The notes under the pieces are model-generated. The model ran no database searches and had not been told where the DNA came from. It saw only the letters and a program-made list of their open reading frames with translations. A stretch of 64,000 bases of DNA, taken from assembly GCA_963556495.2 (NCBI GenBank), contig OY747713.1, positions 36,398,961-36,462,960 of the forward strand, read 5' to 3'. Positions 12,441-24,215 of the stretch are shown here, piece after piece. Made by a program: the position numbers and the translations under genes. The number at the start of each line of letters is the position of its first letter. The first letter of the stretch is position 1. The DNA is from Valencia hispanica. Its lineage: Eukaryota > Chordata > Actinopteri > Cyprinodontiformes > Valenciidae.

Positions 12441-13384
12441 ACTGTGATCTCTATTGTTTCACTACAGCATATGATGTATAACATTGTAATCCTTCATCAG
12501 CATGAAGGAGGCTTGCAAAGAGGCATCCCCTGTGATTGTAGCAAAGAGAAACCGATTATCTAAGGAGTGGATTGGCGATACATTCCCCGGAAGGTTCATA
12601 GCGTTCTGTGGGTTTTTGATATTGTGCCTCTCCCGACACACAGAGATGCATTCCCAAAAGGACTCAGCCCTTTAGCAGACACACAGAGGATGACTGTTTT
12701 CTTCTCTATCGCCATGGAAATGTTAGACATTTCAGCCTGTTAAGCACGAGTCAACCGAGCCATGACTCATTTTAACCCCTCCCAGCACAGCAGCGTACAG
12801 TACCGAGTCCGCCATCTCCAGCACTCTTCCAGACACACACTAGAACCGAAAAGTAACGTCAGACCTCACGTGTCATGAATCATCTCACATTCATAACCAG
12901 CCAACAGGTCTGATACATGGGGGAAGTTAATTACGTTTTAATCACTTTAAATGGAAGCAGAATGGCAATCTGTCACCCAGTCTAATGGGGACATCATGGA
13001 GATAGTATTCATCCTCTCTTGGCTGCAAATCTCCCTCAGATTTCCATTGTTTGCCGATGGGACATCAAAGAATGTTGCGGACTAATGCTAAGAAGAAGGT
13101 AAAAAAAAAAAAAGATCAGATTGATAGAAGATGTCCTGAACCATATGAGAGCCATGTGTTGTAGGACTTTTGCCTCAGAGGTGGACCGACAGTAATGGGT
13201 TCAGGCGATGTGGCAGAAATAGCAGTGGAATCCCGACGGATAAGGGGATCTGCAACCTCATCCCGGCAGCCAAATGAAGACATTGACCCACAACTCACTG
13301 GCTAAAGATTGAACAGTCAGAGCAAATTAGTCAGTACAGGATTAGCCCTACCAAATGCAGCTTTTGCAAGAAATCACAGTCTTT
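12441..13384. other. Low-repeat upstream sequence
   Basis: No transposon motif and no convincing exon are seen. 12600-12900 is less AT-rich than its surroundings and contains a TGACTCA (AP-1/NF-E2-type) heptamer near 12763. It is a candidate regulatory stretch upstream of the first nhsl3 exon, but only by position. Confidence 0.35.
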
Positions 13385-13389
13385 TGGTG

Positions 13390-13505
13390 TGTTTTGTCTG
13401 TACCCGCTTGTCTTTGCAGGGTCACGGGTGTCTGGTGCCTCACTCCAGCAGTCATTGGGCGAGAGGCGGGATTACACCCTGGTCAATAAGTTGGCATGTT
13501 AAGAA
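13390..13505 (+). repeat. Fragment of a common teleost interspersed repeat
   Basis: Contains TACCCGCTTGTCTTTGCAGG, CTCCAGCAGTCATTGGGCGA, GAGGCGGG and ACACCCTGGTCA, the same modules as at 3296-3375 and 53840-54010. The ORF at 13309-13509 is a by-product. Confidence 0.75.
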
Positions 13506-13599
13506 TTGAAAAGCTGTTGGGATTCATTTTCTTGACTAGTTGAAAGACAAAGTAAAAAATTGTCTAGCTTTTTCCCTTTATTAAAAATAAATAACTGCA

Positions 13600-14870
13600 A
13601 CGTTTGTAAAAACACTAAGAATCCTTTTGCTCTTTTGGTTTTCATCCCGTTACAACGTCAAACTTCAATATCAGTCAATTCTATTTGGATTTTATATTAT
13701 GGGCTTACAAAAAAATTAAGTATTTCATATTTGTGAATAAGGACAAAGGATTCATGGTTTTTACTTTTAAGTCTCCTTTACCATTAATAATCTAAAAAGT
13801 GTGCTTTGCATAAATCTTTAGTCCCCTTTACTCCGATACCCCTGATTAAAATGCAGCCACTATTGCCTAGTGAGTAAATGAGTCCATCTGTTTGTAGTTT
13901 AATCCCAGTATAAAGCCAGCTGTTATGTGAAGGCCTCAGAAGTTTGTTGGATAACATTACAAACAGCATCATGAATACATACAAATACTTTTCTGTCCAT
14001 GCGTGATTAAATTTGCCATTGGCTTTTACCCAACAATACCAAGTAAAATATGAAGGCCAGGAAACACCAGATATGTCAGGGATAGACTTCTAGAGAAGTT
14101 TAAAGCACGGTTAGGTGATTAAAAAAATAAATAAATCCAAAGGTTTAGACGTCTCAGATGTCTGTTCAGTCCATCCAAGTATGCAGAGTATAGCACGACT
14201 GTCAACCTGCTCTGACAAACCCTCCAACTAAACCGACAGGCCGGGGCAAGGAGACCAATAATCAGAGAAGCAGTCAACATTCCCATGGTAACTCTGGAGG
14301 AGCTGCAGAGAGAATGTGATCACTGGACAACTCTTAAACATACACTCTGCCAGTCTGACCTCTATGGCAAAAAAAGGAAGCAATTTTTAAAAGAAAGTCA
14401 TAAGAAGTTTGTCAAGCCACATAGGCAGACATTGAAAACATGGGAGAAGGTGCTCCGATCAAAAGAGACAAAACTGAACTTTCTGTCCGACATGCTGAAT
14501 ATGAACTGATATTTTCCCATAGTTCCCTTTACAGTTTTTGCCGATGTTGTCGAACGATTGGGTCTGGGTTTGTGTTTACCTTGCTGCAAGGAATATTTTG
14601 TAAAGGAACAATAATAAAGAGCATTTGGCATCACCAGTATCAACGTGTGGTCAAAAAAAACAAAAAAACATACTGTACAGAACCTTGAACACACCGTCCC
14701 CCATCATGAAACAATGTGATGGCAGCATCATGCTGTGCGGATGGTTTTTTTGTTTGTTTTTTCTCCCCAGTAGAAAGGATGAAGGTGGTCAAAATCCATA
14801 CAGGTCAAAGACGTAAGAAAAAGTATTGACTAGGGGTTTGTGAATTAAAATGCACGATAGAATGTGTTGC
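13600..14870 (+). mobile_element. Tc1-like element, + orientation, decayed
   Basis: Left side: CTTTACTCCGATACCCCTGA, then GTGAAGGCCTCAGAAGTTTG and CAGCATCATGAATAC. Middle: CTGACAGGCCGGG-like sequence at 14236, then an ORF from 14285 reading VTLEELQRE, the helix-turn-helix/linker region of Tc1 transposase. Right side: GATGGCAGCATCATGCTGTG and AAAGTATTGACTAGGGG. The reading frame shifts after about 75 residues, so no transposase is made. Confidence 0.8.
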
Positions 14871-15557
14871 CATTTTGGACTGCAATGTGATTGAATGCAT
14901 CTATCCATCATCTGGAATTGAACCAGCAATCTTGCTCCTGCAGCTACAAACTAGCCCCCTCCAACTCCCTCATCCCTGCTGCCAGTGCCCACCCAATCAG
15001 CTAAGACCCCCCCCCCCCCCCTTCCTCCTGTATAGTTCCATACCACAGTGCAATTTGAAGTCATGACGGATTTCTTCCACAAAGTTTTGTTTAAATGAGA
15101 GTGCAAGCAAACATGACGGACATAACTGGCCCCTTGTTACTCACCCTACCCGTCTGCCTAATTGTGTGTGTCACATTTAACAAGGGGTGTCAAATTTCCA
15201 CCTGGCAGCCTCAGCTTTGCAGCTGCAAAAAATGTAAATATGTCACTAATATTCAGCTTTCTACATACATGTATTTTTTATTATTTTCCACAAAAATAAA
15301 TCTACAAAGCAGTCTCCGATGTGCATTTGTGTCCTAAGCTGTGCATTTTTCAATCTTAACCCCTGTGACTACCCGTGACCCCTGGGGGTTCTCCGTCCAG
15401 AGGGACACTGGGAACACAGCAAACTTGGTAACAGGAAAGAAGGCAAAGGTGCGAGAGCACAAAACATACAAAAGCACAGAAGAAAAACCACTTGTGATCC
15501 CTGCAGCCAGAGCAGAGGACTCAGCGGTGCAGACGAAAAGCTGAAAACGCCAGGCTG
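14871..15557. other. Sequence upstream of the first nhsl3 exons
   Basis: Contains a 15-base C run at 15007-15021. No gene recognised. From about 15340 the base composition becomes more GC-rich towards the candidate exon at 15558-15804. Confidence 0.4.
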
Positions 15558-15804
15558 TTGGGAATGTGGAGAGAAGGAGGCAACGCTGGAGCTGTGTGTC
15601 TGACTGCAAACAGCAACGTAAGAGGGTGGAGGAGAGGCTGGCTCTCATGCAGAGGGTGGGACGGGCTGTTCAGAGAGCATGGAGCTTCATTCACTCTGCT
15701 AAACACACACACACACACACACTCGTCCCCTGGAAAGCTGTTCTCAGGCTGAGGGGGAAGAAAAAAAAAGGGGGAGCAGCAGAAAGGAGAGAACGCGTCG
15801 CTGA
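15558..15804 (+). other. nhsl3: Candidate untranslated first exon of nhsl3
   Basis: A purine- and GC-richer segment ends in CTGA|GTAAGT, a consensus donor at 15805. The next good acceptor downstream is at 16296, directly before the 5' leader of the MSRRR exon. Short ORFs here run into stops and resemble no known protein. They would be upstream ORFs if the segment is transcribed. The 5' end is arbitrary because no TATA box or start site is evident. A (CA)n tract lies at 15702-15722. Inferred from splice signals and position only. Confidence 0.3.
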
Positions 15805-16296
15805 GTAAGTAAGATTGTGTCCTTGCAGTATCATACAGCAAAACAATGTTTGGATTGCAACAGCAGGTAGAGGAAACGCATGTCTTCAGCTAACCCTAAA
15901 TCCTTTCAGTTTGTGCTTTTAGTAAAAAGTAGGTTTTTGCTCACCGTTTAACCGCACTGAGCTTCTTTCTGCGCTCTAACTCATCATAAGTTGGTTTTCT
16001 GCTGATTTAAACCACATGTGTGCGCACACATACAGACCCTCTGCAAAGATAGGGGTTGCCAGCACAGGATAAAAAATAAATAGATACAAAAATTTGGTGA
16101 GTGATCTAAAGACTTCATCTGGACAAGGAGTGCAAGCTCCAGGTTAGCCAGCTGGTGTCTTTTTTTTTTGTTTTTTTTTTCCTTTTAGCCTTGGTTATTT
16201 TCTAGTTCTTGATGTCTCACTCTCTCACTCTTCCCTGTGGCTTTTATCTCCAGCCTACTTTTATGTCTCATCCTGCTGATCTCACTGTTATCCCAG

Positions 16297-16468
16297 GTGG
16301 TGACGGTCGGGAAAAATTGATACTAGGAGAGGCCAAAGAGAGACAGACGCTGTCATCGAACCCTGGAGAGCGAGGCAGTTTCAGATCTGGTGAATCGCTC
16401 CAAGTGAAGACACCACACAGATCTGAGGGGGGAGATATCTACCCAAGGCTACCAGGACCAACCTCACA
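16297..16468 (+). other. nhsl3: 5' leader of the MSRRR exon of nhsl3
   Basis: A pyrimidine-rich tract ends CTGTTATCCCAG at 16296, a good splice acceptor. The next 172 bases contain no ATG before the one at 16469, whereas chance would give about two or three. That is expected of a translated leader and supports this acceptor over the ones further upstream (near 16188 and 16252). Confidence 0.55.
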
Positions 16469-16703
16469 ATGTCCCGGAGGAGGTCTACAGGTGATCTGGT
16501 GCCCAGGGACATCACAGAGATCTTAGCCAGGGAGGGGAGGGCTCAGCGTGGACAGAGGAAGTCGGGAAGCTCCCTGGGACAGGCCTTCAGCTGGTTAAGG
16601 AAGAGTCGGAGGAAGAAGAAGAACCTCGGCAATGGGCTGAACCGTATTCCCACTGGGGTGACGGATAATAAACTGGGACTACATAACCAAGATGCTGCAA
16701 AGG
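16469..16703 (+). CDS. nhsl3: NHS-like protein 3, alternative first coding exon A
   Basis: Encodes 78 codons plus one base, beginning MSRRRSTGDLVPRDITEILA and including SSLGQAFSWLRKSRRKKKN. From memory this start matches fish KIAA1522-homologue proteins, which continue into the LTVHYTASQH block found here in exon 2. It ends GCAAAG|GTTGGT in phase 1, so the G joins CT of exon 2 to give Ala. A second GT four bases on would break the phase. The start has A at -3. NHS-family proteins act at the plasma membrane and cell edge and are linked to the Scar/WAVE actin machinery; that is family knowledge. The basic SRRKKKN stretch may contact membrane or nucleus (inference). Very well supported as an exon; its promoter is not defined. 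Confidence 0.9.
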
Positions 16704-18925
16704 GTTGGTGTTCTCTCACGCTGTGATTTCTATATACAGTTTTAATTGCTTCACTTCACGTGTCATAATAATCTAGCATATTTGCGAAGAATTTCAATGT
16801 TGAAATCAAATAAGCAAACATAGCCGTCTTTTGGTTAAACGCAACGCAAACTCTTCCTGTTACTAAAAAGGTACAGCGCATTCAGCATGAAAGTAAAAAG
16901 CAGATTCAAACTCTTTTCTCATAAAAAGAGTAAAAAAGTTGTATATTTTTGTTTTGTACTATTAAAAAAAATGTAAAAAGGTGTCAAGAGGGAAAAATTC
17001 CTTGATTCAGTAGTTCATGTAGTTTTTAGTGCAGTGTCTATCAGCTCAATGTTTTGGGTTTCATGATACATCTTTACAGGTTCATCTCAAACAATTACCA
17101 CAATGTTGAAAAGTTCATTTATATCAGTACCTCGGTTCACTTTGTGAAACCCATAGGTTAAGTATAAACGGATTGATTTATTTCAGGCCTTAATCTGTCA
17201 ATTATGCTAATTTGCCGATTACAGCTAATGAAAACATTACATTGGAGATTAGATTACAGCAAATCAATGAAAGAAAAAACTTCTTAAACAGAAATGTAGG
17301 CTTAATAAAGAGCATGTGTAATACCTGCTTAAAAGGTTACTTTCAACTTTATATCAGACAGATGCATTGGAAGGCATATTCAAATTTATTGAGATGTATC
17401 TGTAATTAGTTTGATACGGCTCGGTTTCAGTTTGCCCCTTTGCCAGTTTACAGCCCGAAATCAGCCCCAATCCTTACCATTTTTTCCGTTCCTCCTTCCA
17501 TCCCATATACCCATAAACAATCTGAGCTGTGAATTATGTTGATCCTACAGAAATGCTTAATATTTAGTTTAGCTGAATATTGTTCTTGGAACCTTTAATA
17601 TTTCATCTTGTTTCTATCAATAATGTTTGGTTTAGGTGACAAACAATGAAATATACAAGTGTGTAGCAGCCAGCTCCCGAGATGGGAAGATAACAGAGAT
17701 GGAGAAAATCTGAAATTCTAACAATACCATGAACACACTTTTTTATTTACTTATCAAAATAAAAGCATTAAACAGATACCTCAGGGTATGAAGCTTACAA
17801 ACACTCACCTTCATGGATTCAATTTACATCAGATGAATTCAGGTTAACAACAACAACTAGATGGTGCTTTGCAAGACAAGTGGCTAAAAATATACCCATT
17901 AGAAACAGATCATTTTTTAAAGGCCCATTTTGCTTTTTCGTAAACGGGTCAATTATAAAAGGAAAAAGTTAAGGTTGTAATTACTGTTGGACAGATAAAG
18001 GGAAGTGCATAAATGGAGGTTCCCATCATTCATTGAGGCTCTGTCATAGTTTGTCATTGATGTTCTTGTAATGATTATGTTTTGGGTTCTTTGTGGGTCA
18101 GCTATTTTTAAGCCTTTTCATGTTTCTTTGGTAACTTTGTTGTGGATTTTGTCTTAATCGCAGGCTTCATGGCAATGATTCATATCTGAGGAATGTGTTG
18201 ATGAAAAAAAATAAATAAATACGTTTAGAGGGATTCATTCTTGGTCAAGACATCAGTCTGCACATCTATATTTTGGCAAGTGACTCACTGACGCGACCCA
18301 GGGATCAAATCCCCTTTTTTTTTTACTGGTGCGTTTGCTTGGTCGGCAGCACAGAGATTACCCACAGTTCCAATTTCCTGTTTTTTTTCCATCTCTATAC
18401 TAGTCCCTTTCTTTTTTGTCCCTCTACATGTGCCTGAGTTTGTCATTGTTGTGAATCCGGATTCACTCCAGTACTTTTCTCACTTGTGCAACCAAAAAGA
18501 CAGGCTTTCAAGATTCATTGATATGCTCTACGATCTGGATGGGTAACAGACAGTGACTCTGTAAGAAACTAGTAAGATTAACTAGTGGTGGTGCTAATAA
18601 GCTCTCCACAGCAGAGGATGTGGTCAAAGGCGGATGTTAAAAATGTGTGGGAACCATTTTTATTTTGGCATTTTGTATGGGGATTTTTTTTTTTCCAGTT
18701 TTAGCCTGAAGAGTACACAGGCTGAAGAGGCGGATAGGGCACATTAAACAGAAGACTTCCAGCTTGTTCCCTGAAGTCCTGTTTAGATTGTGGTAAAGAA
18801 ATTTTGCGTTAAAAAAAATTCATCTCATTGAACCCCTGAAATTGTTCACTGCATTTCTGTCCGTCTGAGCAGGGCTTTTACCCAGTGAGCTTCCTCCTTA
18901 ATGGTTTTAGGTGACCAATCTGCAG
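16704..18925. other. nhsl3 intron sequence after exon A
   Basis: AT-rich intron. Only the transposon-end remnant at 17082-17290 is recognised. 18030-18190 is T/G-rich and may be part of a dispersed repeat, but I cannot name it. Confidence 0.5.
17082..17290 (+). mobile_element. Terminal remnant of a Tc1-like DNA transposon
   Basis: Carries AAGTTCATTTATATCAGTA, CTTTGTGAAACCCATA and TTTATTTCAGGCCTTAATCT, then ACAGCTAATGAAAAC. This series is typical of a terminal region of one teleost Tc1-like family. No transposase follows. Confidence 0.5.
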
Positions 18926-20000
18926 CACCAGAATAAAGTATTTGCCCCCTCTCAGGTTTCGCGTTCGTTTTGACCATCAAACCAAGTTTTATAGCTAACA
19001 AAGATAACCTGAATGAATAATTTTAAAAAAAGTTTTTAAATGAGGATTTCATTTATTTTGAGAGATAGATCTCTATATCTATATATATCTATATATCTCT
19101 CTATATATATATCTCTCTATATATATATCTCTCTATATATATATCTATCTCTCTCTATATATATATATCTATCTCTCTCTATATATATATCTATCTCTCT
19201 CTATATATATATATATATATATAGAGATATATATAGAGATATATAGAGATATATATATATATATATATAGAGATATATATAGAGATATATAGAGATATAT
19301 AAAAGCAATTTAGTAATATATATTACTAAATGGCGTCATAAAGCAACACATCGTGTTCCGATCAAAAGGAATTCAAGAACAGATGAGGAAAAAAAATGCT
19401 GACATCTATTGTTCTGGTAAAAAGTTACCAAGCCACTTCGAAGACCATAAGATACCAGCGAACCAGAGAGAGAAATTATTCTTAAAATGGAGAAAACTGG
19501 AATGCTGGAGAACCTTTCCTTTCAAAATGATTCCAAGCGTGTATCAACGACTCATTCAGGAGGTCCCTAAAGAACCCAAAAGCAACATCTAACCCAAAGC
19601 ACCAATGTAAGATTCTATGGCCAAAACCACAGCAAACCAAAAAAAAGAACACAAGACCCATCTTACTTTGTGCCAAAACATTTTGATGATGTTCAAGAGC
19701 TATTGGAAAATACTACGTGGACTGATGAGACGGTCCATAGTATTTATGGAAAGTATATGTGCCGTTACATCTGTTATAAAACTAACAGCTTTTCAGAGAA
19801 AGAACAGTCATTTGTAGATCACCCTTTTGACTAGGGTTGCTCCTATTCATGTCCGCTGATGCACGACTGTTGCTACTTTGCTTGGCGAGACGGGGATGTA
19901 AAAGAGGTGGGCTGACCACTACCCCTCTGCGATGCATGGGCCCTTACACAAGACACATGGAGATGGTAAAATCTTCTCTCAATCTTCTCAGAAGAAGTTT
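18926..20000 (+). mobile_element. Tc1-like element, decayed, interrupted by a microsatellite
   Basis: Starts near CCAGAATAAAGTATTTGCCC with TTTTTAAATGAGGATTTCATTT further in. After the microsatellite it reads GKKLPSHFEDHKIPANQREK at 19422-19480, then AAACCACAGCAAACC and the catalytic-domain relic TACGTGGACTGATGAGACGG, CCGTTACATCTGTTATAAAAC and TTTCAGAGAAAGAACAG. The matching motifs identify a Tc1 family different from that at 13600. It is split into short frames. Confidence 0.75.
19065..19331. repeat. Palindromic TATCTC / GAGATA microsatellite
   Basis: From about 19065 to 19205 the + strand is built of TATATCTCTC-type units. From about 19220 to 19300 it switches to the complementary GAGATATATA units, so the two halves can fold on each other. 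It is followed at 19308-19331 by a perfect 24-bp palindrome, ATTTAGTAATAT and its reverse complement. The ORF across it is an artefact. Confidence 0.9.
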
Positions 20001-23000
20001 ACAAGGGCAAGTTCTCTTTCACCAAAATGCCTTGTTCAGAGTTCCTGTACAAGTGTGTACTCGGGTCAAGTTTGAGTTTTAGACATTTTAACTCTTTCAG
20101 ACTCTGTTGTGAGTGCACACTTTAGTTAGAAATGAGGCCCCTGACCATAAAGGACATTTCATCTACCAATGTATTGTTACATAAAACAAGTTAAAAATGG
20201 CCCACTTCATTTTGTTCAAACAAGTTGCCTCAGTTTTCACTTTTTTTAAAAATCGGATCAGACATTTGTTTCCTCATTATATAGCTGTAAAGACAAAGTG
20301 ATAATCCTTCCCGTCAACTCTGGACATCTTGATGCATATCCGGCCCAGATGTGTTACTCTGCTGTCCAGCTCTGACCATCAGTTAGATTAGAGTTCTTCT
20401 CCAGTTTCTCCAGTCTATTTTAATGTGCTGAATTCCTCTGAGCTGTGCATCAGAGTGCGTTAGCAGTGCGTGCGAGTGTGCACGGCAGCCTGGATGCCTG
20501 ATTGGGTCCAGAGTTATGCGATGCAGGGGAGAGATTACAACGAATCACAAAGCCCTATTCAGCCTAAAGAGGACTCTTAGAGAAGCGCTCTCTCAATGCT
20601 TTTTTAATTAGAGTAACTTCTCCGAGCAAACACACACACTCCACTTTTTCGGAGCTTATTACTTTTTTGAAATTTGCATCTGAAAGTGTTCTGCTCGGCA
20701 CTGCTGTGGGTGTGTAGGCCTTCACTTCATGTCGACGTGTAATCACTGTGTTATAGCTGTGGGTATGAGTGTGGATGTCCCCGGTGCCGCGTGCGAACGG
20801 GTTCTATACCCTGCATCAGCGGGTGCATCTGTGTTTGTGTGTCAGCGCCACATTGCTGGGCTCAGGGCGGCGTCCACATTCATTACATCACCTCCAAACA
20901 TAAGGCCTAACAGAAGCCCTGCAACTACCTGCTTTGTCGCGCACAGTGCTGTTTAAACCATGAGGTCATTTGCGCAGTTCCATGTGTGCGCCCATGTGTG
21001 CAGACATTGTTTCCTGCACATGTAGAGCCTGTTCTGTGTGGCACAGACCAAGGCCTTGTAAAACTGTGCTTGTAATGGATGCCATTCTTTTGCTTGATTT
21101 TGCATGCGTGTGGCTGCCACATCACAAAATACAGTCGGGGTGTGTAGATTCACAAACTGTAATGCAGATTACAGGGTCTGGCAGAGCAACCGAGCTGCCA
21201 ACATCTCATTACACGGACGGTGTTGTATATAGCTTTAGCTCTATTACAGGCCACAACTCAGAGCGGCTTTAATACAGTGTGGCAGGCTAAGGGCAGCGAC
21301 CAAAGAGTGTGGCGTATACAAGTTTAATGTAACCCTGCCATGTCCCTATGCAGCCATCATTCACCACTCACACACCGGCCAAGCCAATGAGAGAGGTAAT
21401 TTTACCTGGGTAAGCAGATATCTTCGACCCTCATCCATCACCACAGACCTAAAGCTGCAGCAGTTGGGTAAAAGTCTCCCAGGCAACGACATTGCGAGGA
21501 ACGCGTTTAGTGTGGCAGGAATACAGAGAGGCAACAATAAAGTCTGGCAGTAATGTAAGGAGCATTCATAGTCTTTAAATGCCAGTTAAATGCAAGACTA
21601 TAAAGTTTGTGCATCAGATTGGAGTAAATTAAAAGCACACCCTAGTGAGAAAGGCAAAAAGAAAATGTCTCCACTAGTTTTGATGTTTATCTCATTTAAG
21701 GGTGCCCTGATGGCACAAAATTTTAGATTTACCCCCTCCAATATACTTTTTATGATTTTTTTTATGGTTGGCCAGTTTTTGTCTTTATTTACCTGTGAAA
21801 ACCTTTGTAGCCTTGATTCTTTTAGATATTGTTTACCGTTTTCTCCAAGTTCTATAACCTTTTTAAAACTGCTTCTGTTTTAAGGTTAGTAGAAAAGAGA
21901 GCCAGAGCAAAGAGGGACAGATTTGGGGGGGGAAAAGAAGCAACTCCACTGCTTTTGCAGCTTCTAGGAGGCCACTACATCATAGTGTTTAATAATCCTT
22001 GGATATCCTGTCCACAAATACTCACCCCAAATAGATTAATTAAAAATGTCCACTTCAGAATTTGTTTTTTAATCTCTGGTGTTTTGGATGCAACAGATGA
22101 TTCCAATTTTGACTAAACATTATATTTTAGGTTGTGAACTAGGGTTGATCAAATATGGTCCATCGCCATAAAGAACTGGGCAGTAGCCCTTTAGTTTAGC
22201 GCCAAAAAGAAACTTCAAATTAGAAGCTTTAGCAATGGTTAGCCAGTTGTGTTCTCCCAGTGTTGATAAATCATTTGTCTCATTCTGAACACAAGTCATT
22301 TCAGAGTGAGTGAGGCTGCTTTCATTCTTTTCTAACAGGGAATCGTTAGCCAGCCTGGCAAACATTCTTGTGCTGTGTTCGACTTCCTCCGAAGTTGGAG
22401 CGGGAATTACATCACACCGAGTTAAGTGTGTTCCATCTTCAAGTCAGAAATCATTTGGGCTTTGCCAATTGTTGTGCTAACTAGTAGTAGAAATTAAAGA
22501 CTGCAAGACAATAGCTATATCTCTCAGTTTTATGAATTTAAACACTCAAGGCACATGCGATTGATTTAATGAGAAACAGTCAGAAGTGTAAATATTTATG
22601 GCAGTCGCACTGAATATTAAATATTAAACTCATGGAGAATTCAGACTTAATTCTTGATGTATTTTGGACTCGGAACACCAAGATGTCTGATTCATCAATA
22701 AAACATGGCAACTCAAGAACTACTTCCTTTCATGCTTCAAAATAAGAGTCTAAGGCATAGATACAGGGAGTCAATCTTATCAAATAGCTTAATCACACTA
22801 AGTCATATTGATGGCAAAAGAATACTTTACGAGGCAGACTTCATTTTGTTGAGATATATTTTGACCATGTTCCACCCCTACTTTCTTAGTCCTGTTTTAG
22901 TTTTTTTTTGTTAGTTCCCTGCACATAAGCCAGTTTCACTTAGCACATTTCAGTAGATTTTAACTCTACTTTTAGGCAAGAAACGCATGCAAACTGAAAG

Positions 23001-24039
23001 TTAACCAAATTCATAGACCTTTTTCTTTAGAAGGTTGGTGATAATGTTTTGTTTCATAGGACATGCAGGATGTTTGAAGTGGGGGAAGAGCAGCTGGAAC
23101 ACATCAGCCTGGACAGAGGGAATGGTTCTCAGTTTACACAGAGATACACAGTTAATTTCCCCTCAGGACAGTACATTTATGTGTGTGGCTCCGCTTATGT
23201 AATATGTATTTTAAAAAAATACACCTGTTGAACTCAGTTTATTCCATCCCACTGGTTTTTTCTCTGTATGGAAAGAATAGACTACACAAAGACAAAACTA
23301 TCCGGGAATTTAATCAGTCTTGAGTAAAAGTGTAAATCCTCGTATTTCTGCATGTTAGAACACCAAGAAGTGTTCCTTAATCTTCTGTTGCTCTGGATCT
23401 TTTGTGTCTTTACAAACACAAACTCTGATATCCATCTTATGCAGCTCAGGGTACCCTTATGGAATTGATCTTAACTATCAGTAAATTTAATAGTATTCAT
23501 TTAGCTTGTGCGTTTCTTTGCCTCCTGCTGGCCTTTGCATCTGTAATGCATGACCCTTTGAAGTGCTCACCTAGGAAGGTGTGGATAAATGGCTTGCTTG
23601 CAGAAGCTTTGATGGGGTGAATAATTCTCTTTGCTGCTGGAGATTACCTTCTTTGTTAACACTTTTGGATTTCATCCCCTTAAGGTTTACTGAAAATGCC
23701 TCATGTTGAGATTAAACCCTTATTTTTGTCAACACCGGCGCCAGTCACTTGTTTATGCTGCAGCATGTCGAGGAGATTAGGCGATCCTTTATATTCACAT
23801 CCTCATGTTCGTGCCCAGCTTAGGCAGTAAAGCCAGGTACAATCCAAAGATTTGCACTGCTGCTTTAGAGGCTGCAGGTGTGTACCAGAAGTTAGGGATC
23901 CGCCTAAAACGTAAAGAAAAATGCAACACGGAAACTTTCTTTCCAATGAAATACTAAAAAACATGGACTTCTATTGGCTATATGTCATCCGTACAAAAAC
24001 TCTCAGGATTCTGTATCAGAAGCAGTTTTATTAATGAAT
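20001..24039. other. nhsl3 intron, mostly low-repeat sequence
   Basis: No exon recognised. 20440-21560 is less AT-rich than average, lacks transposon motifs and is a candidate conserved or regulatory stretch. 21580-24039 is ordinary AT-rich intron. ORFs at 20729-21272, 21590-22116 and 22120-22365 overlap on different frames or strands and have no domain I recognise. Confidence 0.4.
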
Positions 24040-24215
24040 GTGTAACACCAGGAATTTTCACCACACTTTTTAAATTTTCCTTTTTACAATCTTTCACAAT
24101 TATGCACAACTGTGTGTTGGTCTATAACATAATACAAAACTAAAATCACACTAAAAAGTTTGTGTTTGTAAAATGACAGTGTGGTCAATTTCAGTGTACG
24201 CAACAGTCTTTGCAA
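24040..24215 (+). mobile_element. Right-end remnant of a Tc1-like element
   Basis: Contains TTTTCCTTTTTACAATC, ATTATGCACAACTGTGTGTT followed by GGTCTATAACATAA, and ACAGTCTTTGCAAA, a decayed version of the TTATGTGCCACTTTGTGTTG terminal region with the TTTTGCAAGGCACTG end. Confidence 0.6.

Noticed and set aside
15521..15841. A 106-codon minus-strand ORF and overlapping + strand ORFs
   Set aside because: They arise from a (CA)n and purine-rich segment. The + strand here ends in a good donor and is better read as an untranslated exon.
19040..19246. ORF rich in Ser, Ile, Tyr and Leu
   Set aside because: Translation of the TATCTC microsatellite.
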